Assembly: GCA_018606725.1 (NCBI GenBank)
Contig: JAGYID010000007.1
Span: 1 to 51,847, forward strand
DNA length: 51,847 bases
DNA from: Acidobacteriota bacterium
GTDB taxonomy: Bacteria; Acidobacteriota; Polarisedimenticolia; Gp22-AA2
Reading direction: 5' to 3'
Of the stretch, positions 39,604 through 48,006 are shown piece after piece (the stretch's first letter is position 1; the number at the start of each line of letters is the position of its first letter). Position numbers and translations under genes: made by a program. The notes under the pieces were generated by a model, which was not told the DNA's origin, did no database searches, and worked only from the letters and a program-made list of their open reading frames with translations.

Positions 39604-40694
39604 CCGCCCTGCCGGCCGCCCGCCCGGGATTCGTGCCGCACGGCCGTCCGTGCCTGGGGGGCGACGAGGAGGCCGCCGCACTGCGGGTGCTGCGCTCCGG
39701 CCGGCTGGCGCCGGGCGCCGAAGCGGCGCGCTGCGAGGCGCTCCTGGCCCGCCTCTCCGGCGGGGCCGCCGCCGTCATGCTGTCGTCGGGAACGACCGCC
39801 CTGACCCTCGCATTACGGGCGCTGCGGCTCGAGAAGCGCGGTCGCGTGGCCATTCCAACGTGGTGCTGCGCCGCCGTCCTGCACGCGGTCCGCGCCGCCA
39901 ACCTCGAGCCGTTGCTCTGCGACATCGACGGCCGGACCCTGGCGCTCGACCCTGGCGATGTGACCCGGCGCGCCGGCGCCCGGCGCGGCTCCAGCCGCGA
40001 CCGGCTGGCGGCCGTGGTGCTGGTCCACCCGTTCGGCCAGCCGGCGCATCCCGAGCCGTTCCGCGCTCTCGGCGTGCCGGTCATCGAGGACTGCTGCCAG
40101 GCGCTGGGCGCCGCCGACCGGGGCCGCCCGGCGGGGGCGCGCGGCGACGCCGCCGTGTTCTCCTTCGCCCCCACCAAGCTGGTCACCTGCGGCGGGCCGG
40201 GCGGCGGCGTCTCGTCCCCCGACGCCCGGCTGGTGGCCGCGATCCGCGACCTCGCCGGGAACGACGAGAAGGACGACGACCGGCCGCGGGTGAACGGCCT
40301 GATGGGGGATCTGCACGCCGCCATCGCGGCGACGCAGCTGGGCCGCCTCGGCGACCTGCTCGCCGCGCGTCGCTCGATTGCGGCGCGCTATGACGAGGCG
40401 TTCGCGGGCATCGGTCTGAACCGTCCGACGGCGCTCCCCGGCTCGACGCCGGTCGTCTGGCGCTACCTGCTGCGCGTCGATGACGCCGGGGCGTTCATCG
40501 ATCGGCTGAGCGGCCGCGGCATCCAGGCGCGGCGGCCGGTCTACGCCCCGCTGCACAAGATGACCGGCGAGACCGGGCAGTTCCCGGCCAGCGACGACGC
40601 CCAGCGGCGGCTGGCCTCGCTGCCGCTCCACCCGGCGATGACCCCGGGCGAGATCGATCGGGTGATCGACGAGGTCCGCCGATGCCTGCGGTAG
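39600..40694 (+). CDS. DegT/DnrJ/EryC1/StrS-family sugar aminotransferase
   Basis: 'AVMLSSGTTALTLALRALRL', 'PVIEDCCQALGAA', PLP-lysine region 'FSFAPTKLVTCGGPGGGV'. Confidence 0.92.
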   Translation: MTALPAARPGFVPHGRPCLGGDEEAAALRVLRSGRLAPGAEAARCEALLARLSGGAAAVMLSSGTTALTLALRALRLEKRGRVAIPTWCCAAVLHAVRAANLEPLLCDIDGRTLALDPGDVTRRAGARRGSSRDRLAAVVLVHPFGQPAHPEPFRALGVPVIEDCCQALGAADRGRPAGARGDAAVFSFAPTKLVTCGGPGGGVSSPDARLVAAIRDLAGNDEKDDDRPRVNGLMGDLHAAIAATQLGRLGDLLAARRSIAARYDEAFAGIGLNRPTALPGSTPVVWRYLLRVDDAGAFIDRLSGRGIQARRPVYAPLHKMTGETGQFPASDDAQRRLASLPLHPAMTPGEIDRVIDEVRRCLR

Positions 40695-41788
40695 CGCTGC
40701 TGGTGGTCGCCGCCTGGTGGCTCGCCCGGCCGCCCGCGCCCCATCTCCTCGAAACCGGGATCCTGGCGGCTCTGGCCGCCTTCGGGCTGACGCCGTTCGT
40801 GCGCCTTCTGGCGGTGCGCGGCGGCGCCCTCGACCATCCGGATGCCCGCAAGCGGCATGGCGCGCCGACGCCGCGCCTGGGCGGCGTGGCGGTGTTCGCC
40901 GCCTTCGTGCTGGCGCTGGGACGCCTCGCGGTGCTCGATCGCGAGATGCTGGCGATCACGCTGATGGCCCTCGTCCTGATGCTGGCCGGGGCGGTGGATG
41001 ACACGCGCGGCCTGTCGGCGACGCTGCGGCTCCTCCTGCAGCTGGCGGGGGCGGTGGCGGTGATCGTCGCCGGCTGCCGGCTCAGCCTGTTCGCGGAGCC
41101 GGCCGGCGCCCCGATCAACATCGCCCTGTCGCTCCTGTGGATCGTCGGCATCACCAACGCCTACAACTTCATCGACGGAATGGACGGACTCGCCGCTTCG
41201 CTCGGCGCCCTGATCGCCACGCTGCTGGCGCTGGTGGCGCGCGGCGGCGGGCAGCCGGGGCTGGCGCTGGCCTGCGCCGCCCTGACCGGGGCCCTCCTCG
41301 GCTTCCTGCCGCACAACTTCCGACTGCGCCGGCCGGCGTCGATCTTCCTCGGCGACTCCGGCAGCGCCAGCATCGGCTTCCTGCTTGCCTGCCTGGCGAT
41401 CAAGGAGGACTGGGCCGAGGGCGACCCGCTGGTCGCCCTCGCCACCCCGGTGCTGATCTACAGCGTCCTGATCTTCGACATGATCCAGACGACGGTGTGG
41501 CGCATCGGCACTGGGCGGGTGCGCACCTTCCGCCAGTGGATCGATTACACCGGGCGCGACCACATCCACCACCGCTTCGCCGATCTCCTCGGCAGCCCGC
41601 GCCGCGCGCTGGCGCTGATCATCAGCCTGTCGCTCGGCCTCGGGCTGTCCGCCCTCGGCCTGCGTCGGGGCGAGGGCCGGCAGGCGCTGTTCTTCCTGGT
41701 GCAGGGGGCGCTCGTGCTCCTGGTCGTCGCCGTGCTGCAGAACGCCGCCGCCGGAGCTCCACGGCGTCGCGGGCGGCCGCGCTCATGA
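40682..41788 (+). CDS. WecA/MraY-type polyprenyl-phosphate sugar-1-phosphate transferase
   Basis: 'DHPDARKRHGAPTPRLGGVAVF', 'GAVDDTRGL', 'GITNAYNFIDGMDGLAASLG', 'FLGDSGSASIGFLLA', 'HIHHRF'. Confidence 0.92.
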   Translation: MPAVALLVVAAWWLARPPAPHLLETGILAALAAFGLTPFVRLLAVRGGALDHPDARKRHGAPTPRLGGVAVFAAFVLALGRLAVLDREMLAITLMALVLMLAGAVDDTRGLSATLRLLLQLAGAVAVIVAGCRLSLFAEPAGAPINIALSLLWIVGITNAYNFIDGMDGLAASLGALIATLLALVARGGGQPGLALACAALTGALLGFLPHNFRLRRPASIFLGDSGSASIGFLLACLAIKEDWAEGDPLVALATPVLIYSVLIFDMIQTTVWRIGTGRVRTFRQWIDYTGRDHIHHRFADLLGSPRRALALIISLSLGLGLSALGLRRGEGRQALFFLVQGALVLLVVAVLQNAAAGAPRRRGRPRS

Positions 41789-42930
41789 GCGACCTGCTGC
41801 TGGCGGTCAATGACTTCCCTCCCCTCCTCGGGGGCGAATCGACCCTCTATTTCGGCATCGCGAGCCATCTCCCCCCGGGGCGGGCGATCGTCCTCGCCCC
41901 CGGTGGCCACGGCGATGCGGCGATCGACGCCCGGCTGCCGGTGCCGGTGGAGCGTCGCTGGCTGCCGGCGCATCGCGGCACGATCAGCCGCATCGCGCGC
42001 GCCGCCCTGACGGCGACCTACCTGGGGAGCCTGCTCCTGAGGCGTCGCGTCCGCTACCTGGTGTGCGGGCAGCTGCTGTCGATCGGCGTGCCGGGACGGC
42101 TCCTGTCCCGGCTGGCGGGCGTCCCCTACGCCGTGTTCGTGCACGGCGCCGATCTGGCCGATTTCCACGACCGCGTCCCGTGGGGCGGTCTGGCCCGCTG
42201 GACGATCGCCGGGGCCGACGCCGTGATCGCCAACAGCCGCTTCACCGCCGGGCTGATCGAGCGCCTGGCGCCGGGGGCGGCACGTCGCATCGTCGTGCTG
42301 CCGATCGGAGTTGAGTCGCAGGCCCCCGCCGAGACGGGCACGGTCGAGGCGCTGCGCGAACGCTACCGCCTCGGCCGCGGACCTGTCTTGTTGTCCGTGT
42401 CGCGCCTGGTGGCGATGAAGGGTCACGACGTCGTGCTGCGCGCCCTGCCGGAGCTCCTGCGCGCCGTGCCCGGTCTTCATTATCTGATCGTCGGCGAGGG
42501 ACCGCACCGTCCGGCGCTCGAGGCGCTGGCGCGGGCGCACGGCGTCGCGGCGCGGGTGGTGTTCGCCGGGCGCGTGCCGGCCGCCGAGCTGCCGGCCCAT
42601 TTCCAGCTCGCGACGCTGTTCGTGCAGCTCAGCCGCCACACCGGGCGCTACGACGGGCTGGAAGGATTCGGCATCTCGTTCCTCGAGGCCGCCAGCCACG
42701 GCCTGCCCTGCATCGCCGGCCGCTCCGGGGGGGTGCCGGAGGCGGTGCTGGACGGCGAAACGGGCCTGCTCGTCGAGCCGGAGGATGGGGCGGCGTTCGG
42801 GGCCGCCGCGGCGCGTCTCCTCGCCGATCCCCGCGAACGACAGCGGATGGGCGAGTCGGCGCGCCGCTGGGCCGCCGCCCACACCTGGGAGCCGGCGGCC
42901 GACTGCCTGCGCTCGCTCGCGGCGGGTTGA
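41785..42930 (+). CDS. Glycosyltransferase family 4
   Basis: 'LLAVNDFPPLLGGESTLYFGIASHLP...LLSVSRLVAMKGHDVVLRALPELL...RYDGLEGFGISFLEAASHGLPCIAGRSGGVPEAVLDGETGLLV'. Confidence 0.92.
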   Translation: MSDLLLAVNDFPPLLGGESTLYFGIASHLPPGRAIVLAPGGHGDAAIDARLPVPVERRWLPAHRGTISRIARAALTATYLGSLLLRRRVRYLVCGQLLSIGVPGRLLSRLAGVPYAVFVHGADLADFHDRVPWGGLARWTIAGADAVIANSRFTAGLIERLAPGAARRIVVLPIGVESQAPAETGTVEALRERYRLGRGPVLLSVSRLVAMKGHDVVLRALPELLRAVPGLHYLIVGEGPHRPALEALARAHGVAARVVFAGRVPAAELPAHFQLATLFVQLSRHTGRYDGLEGFGISFLEAASHGLPCIAGRSGGVPEAVLDGETGLLVEPEDGAAFGAAAARLLADPRERQRMGESARRWAAAHTWEPAADCLRSLAAG

Positions 42931-42932
42931 TC

Positions 42933-44933
42933 ATGTGCGGACTCGCCGGCGCGCTCAGCCTGGACGGACGCCCCGTGGCGTACGGGCCGGTGCGCGCCAT
43001 GACCGACGCCCTGGTGCACCGCGGCCCCGACGAGGGGGCGGTGCACATGCTGGAGTTCCCGCCGGGCGGCGCCGGCCTCCGGGACGGGTCGCCGTTCGTC
43101 GCCGGCTTCGGACATCGACGCCTGAAGGTCCTCGATCTCACCCCGGCCGCCGCCCAGCCGATGACCGACGCCCGCCGGCGCGACTGGCTGGTCTACAACG
43201 GCGAGCTGTACAACAGCGCGGCGCTGCGGGCCGAGCTGGAGGGCCGCGGCACCGCCTTCCGCTCGCGCTCCGACACCGAGGTCGTGCTCGAGGCGCTGCG
43301 CGCCTGGGGTCCGGTGGCCCTCGGCCGGTTCAACGGCATGTTCGCGCTGGCCTTCTGGGACGGCAGCGGCCGCCTGCTGCTGGCGCGCGACCGATTCGGG
43401 GAGAAGCCGCTCTATTACGCGCAGGCCTCCGGTCATCTCGTCTTCGCGTCGGAGATCCAGGCGCTGGCGCACTACCCCGGGGTCGATCTCGGTCTCGACC
43501 CTCAGGCCCTCGAGCTGTATCTGACGCTCGGCTTCGTGCCGGCGCCGTGGACGATCTACCGCGGCGTCAGCAAGCTGCCCCACGCCTCGGTGCTCGAGGC
43601 GGGGCCCGGGCGTCCAGCGCGCATCGATCGCTATTACCGGCTGGAGGCGCGGATCGACCGATCGAGCGGCGGCCTCTCGGAGGAGGCGCTGCGTCAGTTG
43701 CTGGTCGAAGCGGTGGGCTGCCGCCTGGAGGCCGATGTGCCGCTCGGGGCGTTCCTGTCGGGCGGGGTCGACTCGTCGGCGGTCGTCGCCTGCATGGCCC
43801 GCCGCGACGCGGCGCCGCCACGCACCTTCGCGATGGTGGTCCCCGAGCTGCCCTACTTCGACGAGTCCGGCCGCGCCGCCGCCACCGCCGCCTTCCTCGG
43901 CTCGCGGCACCGGGAGATCCGCGTCGACGCAGAGCGCCTGCGCGCCGAGATCCCCGCCGTTCTCGATGGGCTCGGTGAGCCGTTCGCCGACTCGTCGGCG
44001 CTGGCCGGCTCGCTGGTGGCGCGCGAGGCCCGTCGCGACGTGACGGTCGCCCTGTCGGGCGATGGCGGCGACGAGGTATTCGGCGGCTACCGGCTGTTCC
44101 GCGCCCTGGCGGCGCACCGCTCACTGCGCCGGCTGCCGGCCCCCGCCCGCGGCGCCCTGCTGGGGGCCCTGCGCGTCCTGCCGGCGCGGCAGGGGGCCGG
44201 GGCGGCGGGCACCTTCCACGCCGTCCGCAAACTGCTGCGGGGTCTCCAGACCGACCTGGCCGGCGCGCACGCCGCCTGGATGTCGATCGGCGAGCGCGAC
44301 GACCGCCGGGCGATCCGGCCGGGCGTTCCCGACGAGGATCTCGCCGCGAGCCTGGTGCTCGAGCGTTACCGGCGCTTCGGCGGCGGCCTGGAGGCGAGCC
44401 TCGCGGTCGAGGTCGACCTGCCGCTCCCGGACGACATGCTCGCCAAGGTGGACCGCACCAGCATGCTGCACGGCCTCGAGGTGCGCGCTCCGTTTCTCGA
44501 CCCGCGCCTGGTGGAGGCGGCGCTGTCTCTGCCGGCGGCGGCGCATTTCTCCATCCTGTCGGGCAAGCGGCTGCTGCGGCGCGCTCTGCGGCCGCTCCTG
44601 CCGCCGGCCGTCCTGTCGGGGCCGAAGCGCGGCTTCGAGGTGCCGATCGGCGAGTGGATCGCGGGACCGCTCGAGCCGCTGCATCGGGACGTCGTCACGG
44701 CCGGCACTCTGCAGGACGATCTCGGCCTCGATCCGGCAATCGCCGCCGCGTGGCTCGAGACGCACCGGACGCGCCGGGCCGACCGGTCGCGCCTGCTGTG
44801 GGCGCTGTTCGCGCTGTGCTGGTGGAGCCAGGGGCCGCGCCGGGCGCAACGCCGGGCGCAGCTGCTCGGGGCGCGTCAGTTGCGCGACGGGTCGAGCAGC
44901 GAGGTGATGGTCTTGAGGAGATCGGAAGGCTGA
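42933..44933 (+). CDS. asnB: Asparagine synthetase B-like glutamine-dependent amidotransferase
   Basis: 'MCGLAGAL' (class II glutamine amidotransferase nucleophile Cys2), 'LVHRGPDEG', 'YNGELYN', '[15 protein letters not shown]', 'SGDGGDEVFGGYRLF'. Start set to ATG 42933 so that Cys is residue 2. Confidence 0.94.
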   Translation: MCGLAGALSLDGRPVAYGPVRAMTDALVHRGPDEGAVHMLEFPPGGAGLRDGSPFVAGFGHRRLKVLDLTPAAAQPMTDARRRDWLVYNGELYNSAALRAELEGRGTAFRSRSDTEVVLEALRAWGPVALGRFNGMFALAFWDGSGRLLLARDRFGEKPLYYAQASGHLVFASEIQALAHYPGVDLGLDPQALELYLTLGFVPAPWTIYRGVSKLPHASVLEAGPGRPARIDRYYRLEARIDRSSGGLSEEALRQLLVEAVGCRLEADVPLGAFLSGGVDSSAVVACMARRDAAPPRTFAMVVPELPYFDESGRAAATAAFLGSRHREIRVDAERLRAEIPAVLDGLGEPFADSSALAGSLVAREARRDVTVALSGDGGDEVFGGYRLFRALAAHRSLRRLPAPARGALLGALRVLPARQGAGAAGTFHAVRKLLRGLQTDLAGAHAAWMSIGERDDRRAIRPGVPDEDLAASLVLERYRRFGGGLEASLAVEVDLPLPDDMLAKVDRTSMLHGLEVRAPFLDPRLVEAALSLPAAAHFSILSGKRLLRRALRPLLPPAVLSGPKRGFEVPIGEWIAGPLEPLHRDVVTAGTLQDDLGLDPAIAAAWLETHRTRRADRSRLLWALFALCWWSQGPRRAQRRAQLLGARQLRDGSSSEVMVLRRSEG

Positions 44934-45259
44934 ACCGGTTTGGGGATGTAGGCGTTGGCGCCGAGCGCCAGGCCGCGCCGCCGATCCTCCTCGGCCCCCT
45001 CCGTGGTCACGATGATGATCGGCAGGTCCTTGGTGCGCGCGTTGCCGCGGATGTGGGTGACCAGCTTCAGGCCGTCCATCATCGGCATGTTGATGTCGGT
45101 GATCACCAGGTCGATCCGCTCGCTGGCGAGTTTCTTGAGCGCGTCGACCCCGTCGACCGCCTCGACCACCCGGCAGTCGCGCAGCCGCCTCAGGGTGAAG
45201 GCGATCAACTGCCGCACCAGCGGCGAGTCCTCGACGACCAGCAGGGTCAGGGCGCTCAT
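44876..45259 (-). CDS. CheY-like single-domain response regulator
   Basis: 'TLLVVEDSPLVRQLIAFTLRRL...LVITDINMPMMDGLKLVTHIRG...IIIVTTEGAEED...GANAYIPKPVQPSDLL': all canonical receiver residues present. Confidence 0.95.
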   Translation of the reverse strand: MSALTLLVVEDSPLVRQLIAFTLRRLRDCRVVEAVDGVDALKKLASERIDLVITDINMPMMDGLKLVTHIRGNARTKDLPIIIVTTEGAEEDRRRGLALGANAYIPKPVQPSDLLKTITSLLDPSRN

Positions 45260-46116
45260 GAGGATGCGGGCCCGGTGAGCATGTTGATGAAGTCCTGCAG
45301 GTTGGAGAGCTTCTGTTCCGAGCTCTGGTACAGCCGCGAGCTCAAGAGCGCCGTGGCGGCGTGCCCGGCGAGCAGCGTGAACAGCTCGAAATCGAGCGGC
45401 TGGAACCGGTCCTTCTGCTGCAACAGTCGATAGATGGCGATCACCCCGATGACCCGGGTGCCGACCTTGAGCGGGATGCAGGCGATCGGACGATCCGGCT
45501 TGAGCGGCCCGCCCGCCGGCAGCGGGTCGGCGTAGTAGGATCGGCCGTCGACGGCGGCGGCGCGCAGCGGGCCGGCCTCGCAGTGGAGCGTCTCGGGCAC
45601 GCTGCGTCCGAGGGCCTCGGAGGCCTCCAGCTTGAGATTGGCGCCCTTCTCCTCGACCCAGAACAGCGCGAACGCCTCGGCGCCCACCAGGTTGATCAGG
45701 ATTTCCTTGACCGTGCTGACGACCTCGGCGAAGTTCAGCGTCGTGTGCAGCTGGTAGGACGCGTAGTACAGGTTGGCCAGCTGATTGTTCTGCTGCTCGA
45801 TTTCCTCGTAGCGTGTGGCGACGGAGCGATTGATGGCCTCGACCTCGCGGAACCGGCCGAGCAGGTCGTCGCGCTCGCTCTCGAGCCGCCGGATGCGGGC
45901 GTTGAGCTCCGCCACGTCGCCCGCTCCGGGGTGCCCCTCGCCGCGCTCCTCCAGCTCGCGGGTCAGCCCTGCGAGCCGGAAGCGCAGCCGCTCGTTCTCC
46001 CGCAGCAACTCCTCGGTGAACGCGCGGGCGCGGTTGAACATGTTGCGCAGCTCCTCGCTGCGCGCGGAGAGATCCTCCCGCTCTCCGCTCCGGGTCGCGT
46101 CCTGACCCTGAGACAT
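45256..46116 (-). CDS. Coiled-coil + GAF domain protein
   Basis: Long heptad region 'LLRENERLRFRLAGLTRELEERGEG...RIRRLESERDDLLGRFREVEAI' then GAF-like 'LHTTLNFAEVVSTVKEILINLVGAEAFALFWVEE...IACIPLKVGTRVIGVIAIYRLL'. Start ATG 46116. Confidence 0.85.
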   Translation of the reverse strand: MSQGQDATRSGEREDLSARSEELRNMFNRARAFTEELLRENERLRFRLAGLTRELEERGEGHPGAGDVAELNARIRRLESERDDLLGRFREVEAINRSVATRYEEIEQQNNQLANLYYASYQLHTTLNFAEVVSTVKEILINLVGAEAFALFWVEEKGANLKLEASEALGRSVPETLHCEAGPLRAAAVDGRSYYADPLPAGGPLKPDRPIACIPLKVGTRVIGVIAIYRLLQQKDRFQPLDFELFTLLAGHAATALLSSRLYQSSEQKLSNLQDFINMLTGPASS

Positions 46117-46181
46117 CGCCGCCAATATAGGTCCCGGCCCGGGTGGGTGCAATTCTGTCATCGGCGGGCGCGGCCTCGGCT

Positions 46182-46823
46182 TCATCGCCGACCCTCGCGC
46201 CGGCAGGCGCCGGCGAGCGCCGAGGCGATCTCCTGGCGGGGCAGGACCCGATCGGCCAGACCGGCGCGGATGGCGCCGCGCGGCATGCCGAACACCGCCG
46301 CCGTCTCCTCCGATTCGGCGACCGTGCCGCCGCCGGCCTCTTTGATCGACCGCAGTCCGAGAACGCCGTCCGTTCCCATGCCGGACAACAGGACCCCCAG
46401 AACGGCGGCGCCGAAGACGCGCGCGGCCGACGTCATCAGCAGATCGGCCGACGGGGCGTAGCGCTCCCCGGGCTGACGGGCGCGGATGACGAAGCGGATG
46501 CCGTCGGGCGCCGCTGCGAGCAGTGTCTGGCGGCCCCCCGGCGCGATGTAGATCCGGCCGGGGAGCAGGGGCGCGCCGTCGTCCGGCTCCATCACCGTCA
46601 GGGCGCACAGCCTGGCCAGACGGGCGGCGAACAGGGTCGTGAAGCGGGCCGGCATGTGCTGCGCGACCACCACCGTCGTGAGCGCGTCGCCCGGCAGGGC
46701 CGGCAGCAGGGCCTGCAGCGCCGGCGGTCCACCGGCCGAGCACCCGATGGCGATCAGCGTGGCTCCGGTGGTGGCGTCGGCGTCGTTCCCCGCCGCCGGG
46801 GATCGTCGCCGCCGGGAGGTCAC
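46182..46823 (-). CDS. CheB-type methylesterase domain protein without receiver domain
   Basis: 'LIAIGCSAGGPPALQALLPALPGDALTTVVVAQHMPARFTTLFAARL...YIAPGGRQ...VLLSGMGTDGVLGLRSIKEAGGGTVAESEETAAVFGMPRGAI': catalytic S/H/D present. Confidence 0.93.
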   Translation of the reverse strand: MTSRRRRSPAAGNDADATTGATLIAIGCSAGGPPALQALLPALPGDALTTVVVAQHMPARFTTLFAARLARLCALTVMEPDDGAPLLPGRIYIAPGGRQTLLAAAPDGIRFVIRARQPGERYAPSADLLMTSAARVFGAAVLGVLLSGMGTDGVLGLRSIKEAGGGTVAESEETAAVFGMPRGAIRAGLADRVLPRQEIASALAGACRREGRR

Positions 46824-47617
46824 GCGGGGCCCGGAGAGGAGACCGCCGGGCCCCCTGGGCGCTCCGCCAGAAGCCCTTCCTTCAGCGCCGCCGCCAGAAT
46901 CTGCAGGCGGTCCGGCAGGTCGGGGAACCGCCGGGCGATCAGATCCTTGGCCTGCGTCAGCTCCTCCCGGAAGGTCTCGAAGAAGCGCCGCTCGGCGAGG
47001 GCGCGGCGGAACTCCTCCGGATAGTAAATCTTCAGATCGGAGACCATGATGCGCGCCAGGCGCCGGATCTCAGCGTGCGGCTCGATCTGCTCGCCGGTCG
47101 GGGCCTGGCCGCCCAGCAGCGCCTGCAACCGCCGGCGCAGGTCGGCCTCCGGGATGACGTCCTCGAAGTAGTCATCCGCCCCGTACAAGTGGATCGGCCG
47201 GCGCACGAAGCGCTCCGACTTGAACACCGACCCGACCAGCGCCACCTTCGTGTCGCGGAGATCGGGGCTCCCCTTGACCCCTTCGCACACCGCCACGCCC
47301 AGCATCTTCCGCATGTAGACGTTGAGGATCATCAAGACGGGGCGGTGACTGACCGCGAACCGGAACGCCATCTCGCCGTCATCGGTCACCTGCACGCGGC
47401 AGCCGAGCGAGGCGAGCGCCGACTGCACGAGATCGCGGAATTCCCGCTCCTCGTCGCCCAGCACCACGAGCGGCCCGTTCGCCTCGGCCTCGGCGGGTCC
47501 CTGCTCGCCCGGGCCGAAGACCCGCCCGCAGCCCTGGCAGCGCATCCGCCGCCCCGCCTCCAGCTGCGCGGGAGAGATCCGGTAGCGGCGGGTGCAGCCG
47601 GGGCAGACGACGATCAC
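46820..47617 (-). CDS. MJ0042-type zinc-ribbon + degenerate receiver protein
   Basis: 'MIVVCPGCTRRYRISPAQLEAGRRMRCQGCGRVFGPGEQ' then REC-like 'PLVVLGDEEREFRDLVQSALASLGCRVQVTDDGEMAFRFAVSHRPVLMILNVYMRKMLG', with N where the phospho-acceptor D would be. Confidence 0.8.
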   Translation of the reverse strand: MIVVCPGCTRRYRISPAQLEAGRRMRCQGCGRVFGPGEQGPAEAEANGPLVVLGDEEREFRDLVQSALASLGCRVQVTDDGEMAFRFAVSHRPVLMILNVYMRKMLGVAVCEGVKGSPDLRDTKVALVGSVFKSERFVRRPIHLYGADDYFEDVIPEADLRRRLQALLGGQAPTGEQIEPHAEIRRLARIMVSDLKIYYPEEFRRALAERRFFETFREELTQAKDLIARRFPDLPDRLQILAAALKEGLLAERPGGPAVSSPGPA

Positions 47618-48006
47618 ACGAGCCTCCCGAGCAGCATCTCGGGGTCCAGGCGCTCCGGCCCGTCGTCGCAGACCCGCGACACCGCATCGACCCGCAGCCC
47701 GACCAGGTCGCCACCGCGATCGAAGACGATGACCTGCAGCCCGCCGGCGTGGCCTTCCGGCAGCCCCAGGCGGCGGCGCGCCTCGACGACCGTCACCATC
47801 CGGCCGCGCATCGGCAGGATCCCCAGCACCGCCCGATCCAGGCCGGGTATCGGCGTGGCGGGGCGGTACGGCACGATGCCGACGACCGCATCGATCGGCA
47901 CGGCGTATTCGCGCGCGTCAAGGCGGAACGCCAGGAGCCGCTCGGGCGTCCCGGCCGCCGGCGCCGCGGCCGGAGCGGCGACTTCAGGCGGCGCCGGCAC
48001 GAGCAC
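47614..48006 (-). CDS. CheW-like coupling protein
   Basis: 'ERLLAFRLDAREYAVPIDAVVGIVPYRPATPIPGLDRAVLGILPMRGRMVTVVEARRRLGL'; GTG start inside the 3' end of cheA. Confidence 0.88.
   Translation of the reverse strand: MLVPAPPEVAAPAAAPAAGTPERLLAFRLDAREYAVPIDAVVGIVPYRPATPIPGLDRAVLGILPMRGRMVTVVEARRRLGLPEGHAGGLQVIVFDRGGDLVGLRVDAVSRVCDDGPERLDPEMLLGRLV

Noticed and set aside
18856-44933. Exosortase/PEP-CTERM-type EPS locus
   Set aside because: Gene content (Wza, Wzc, asnB, PIG-L, DegT) is reminiscent, but no exosortase-like multi-TM Cys/Arg/His protein or PEP-CTERM tail was seen in the window.
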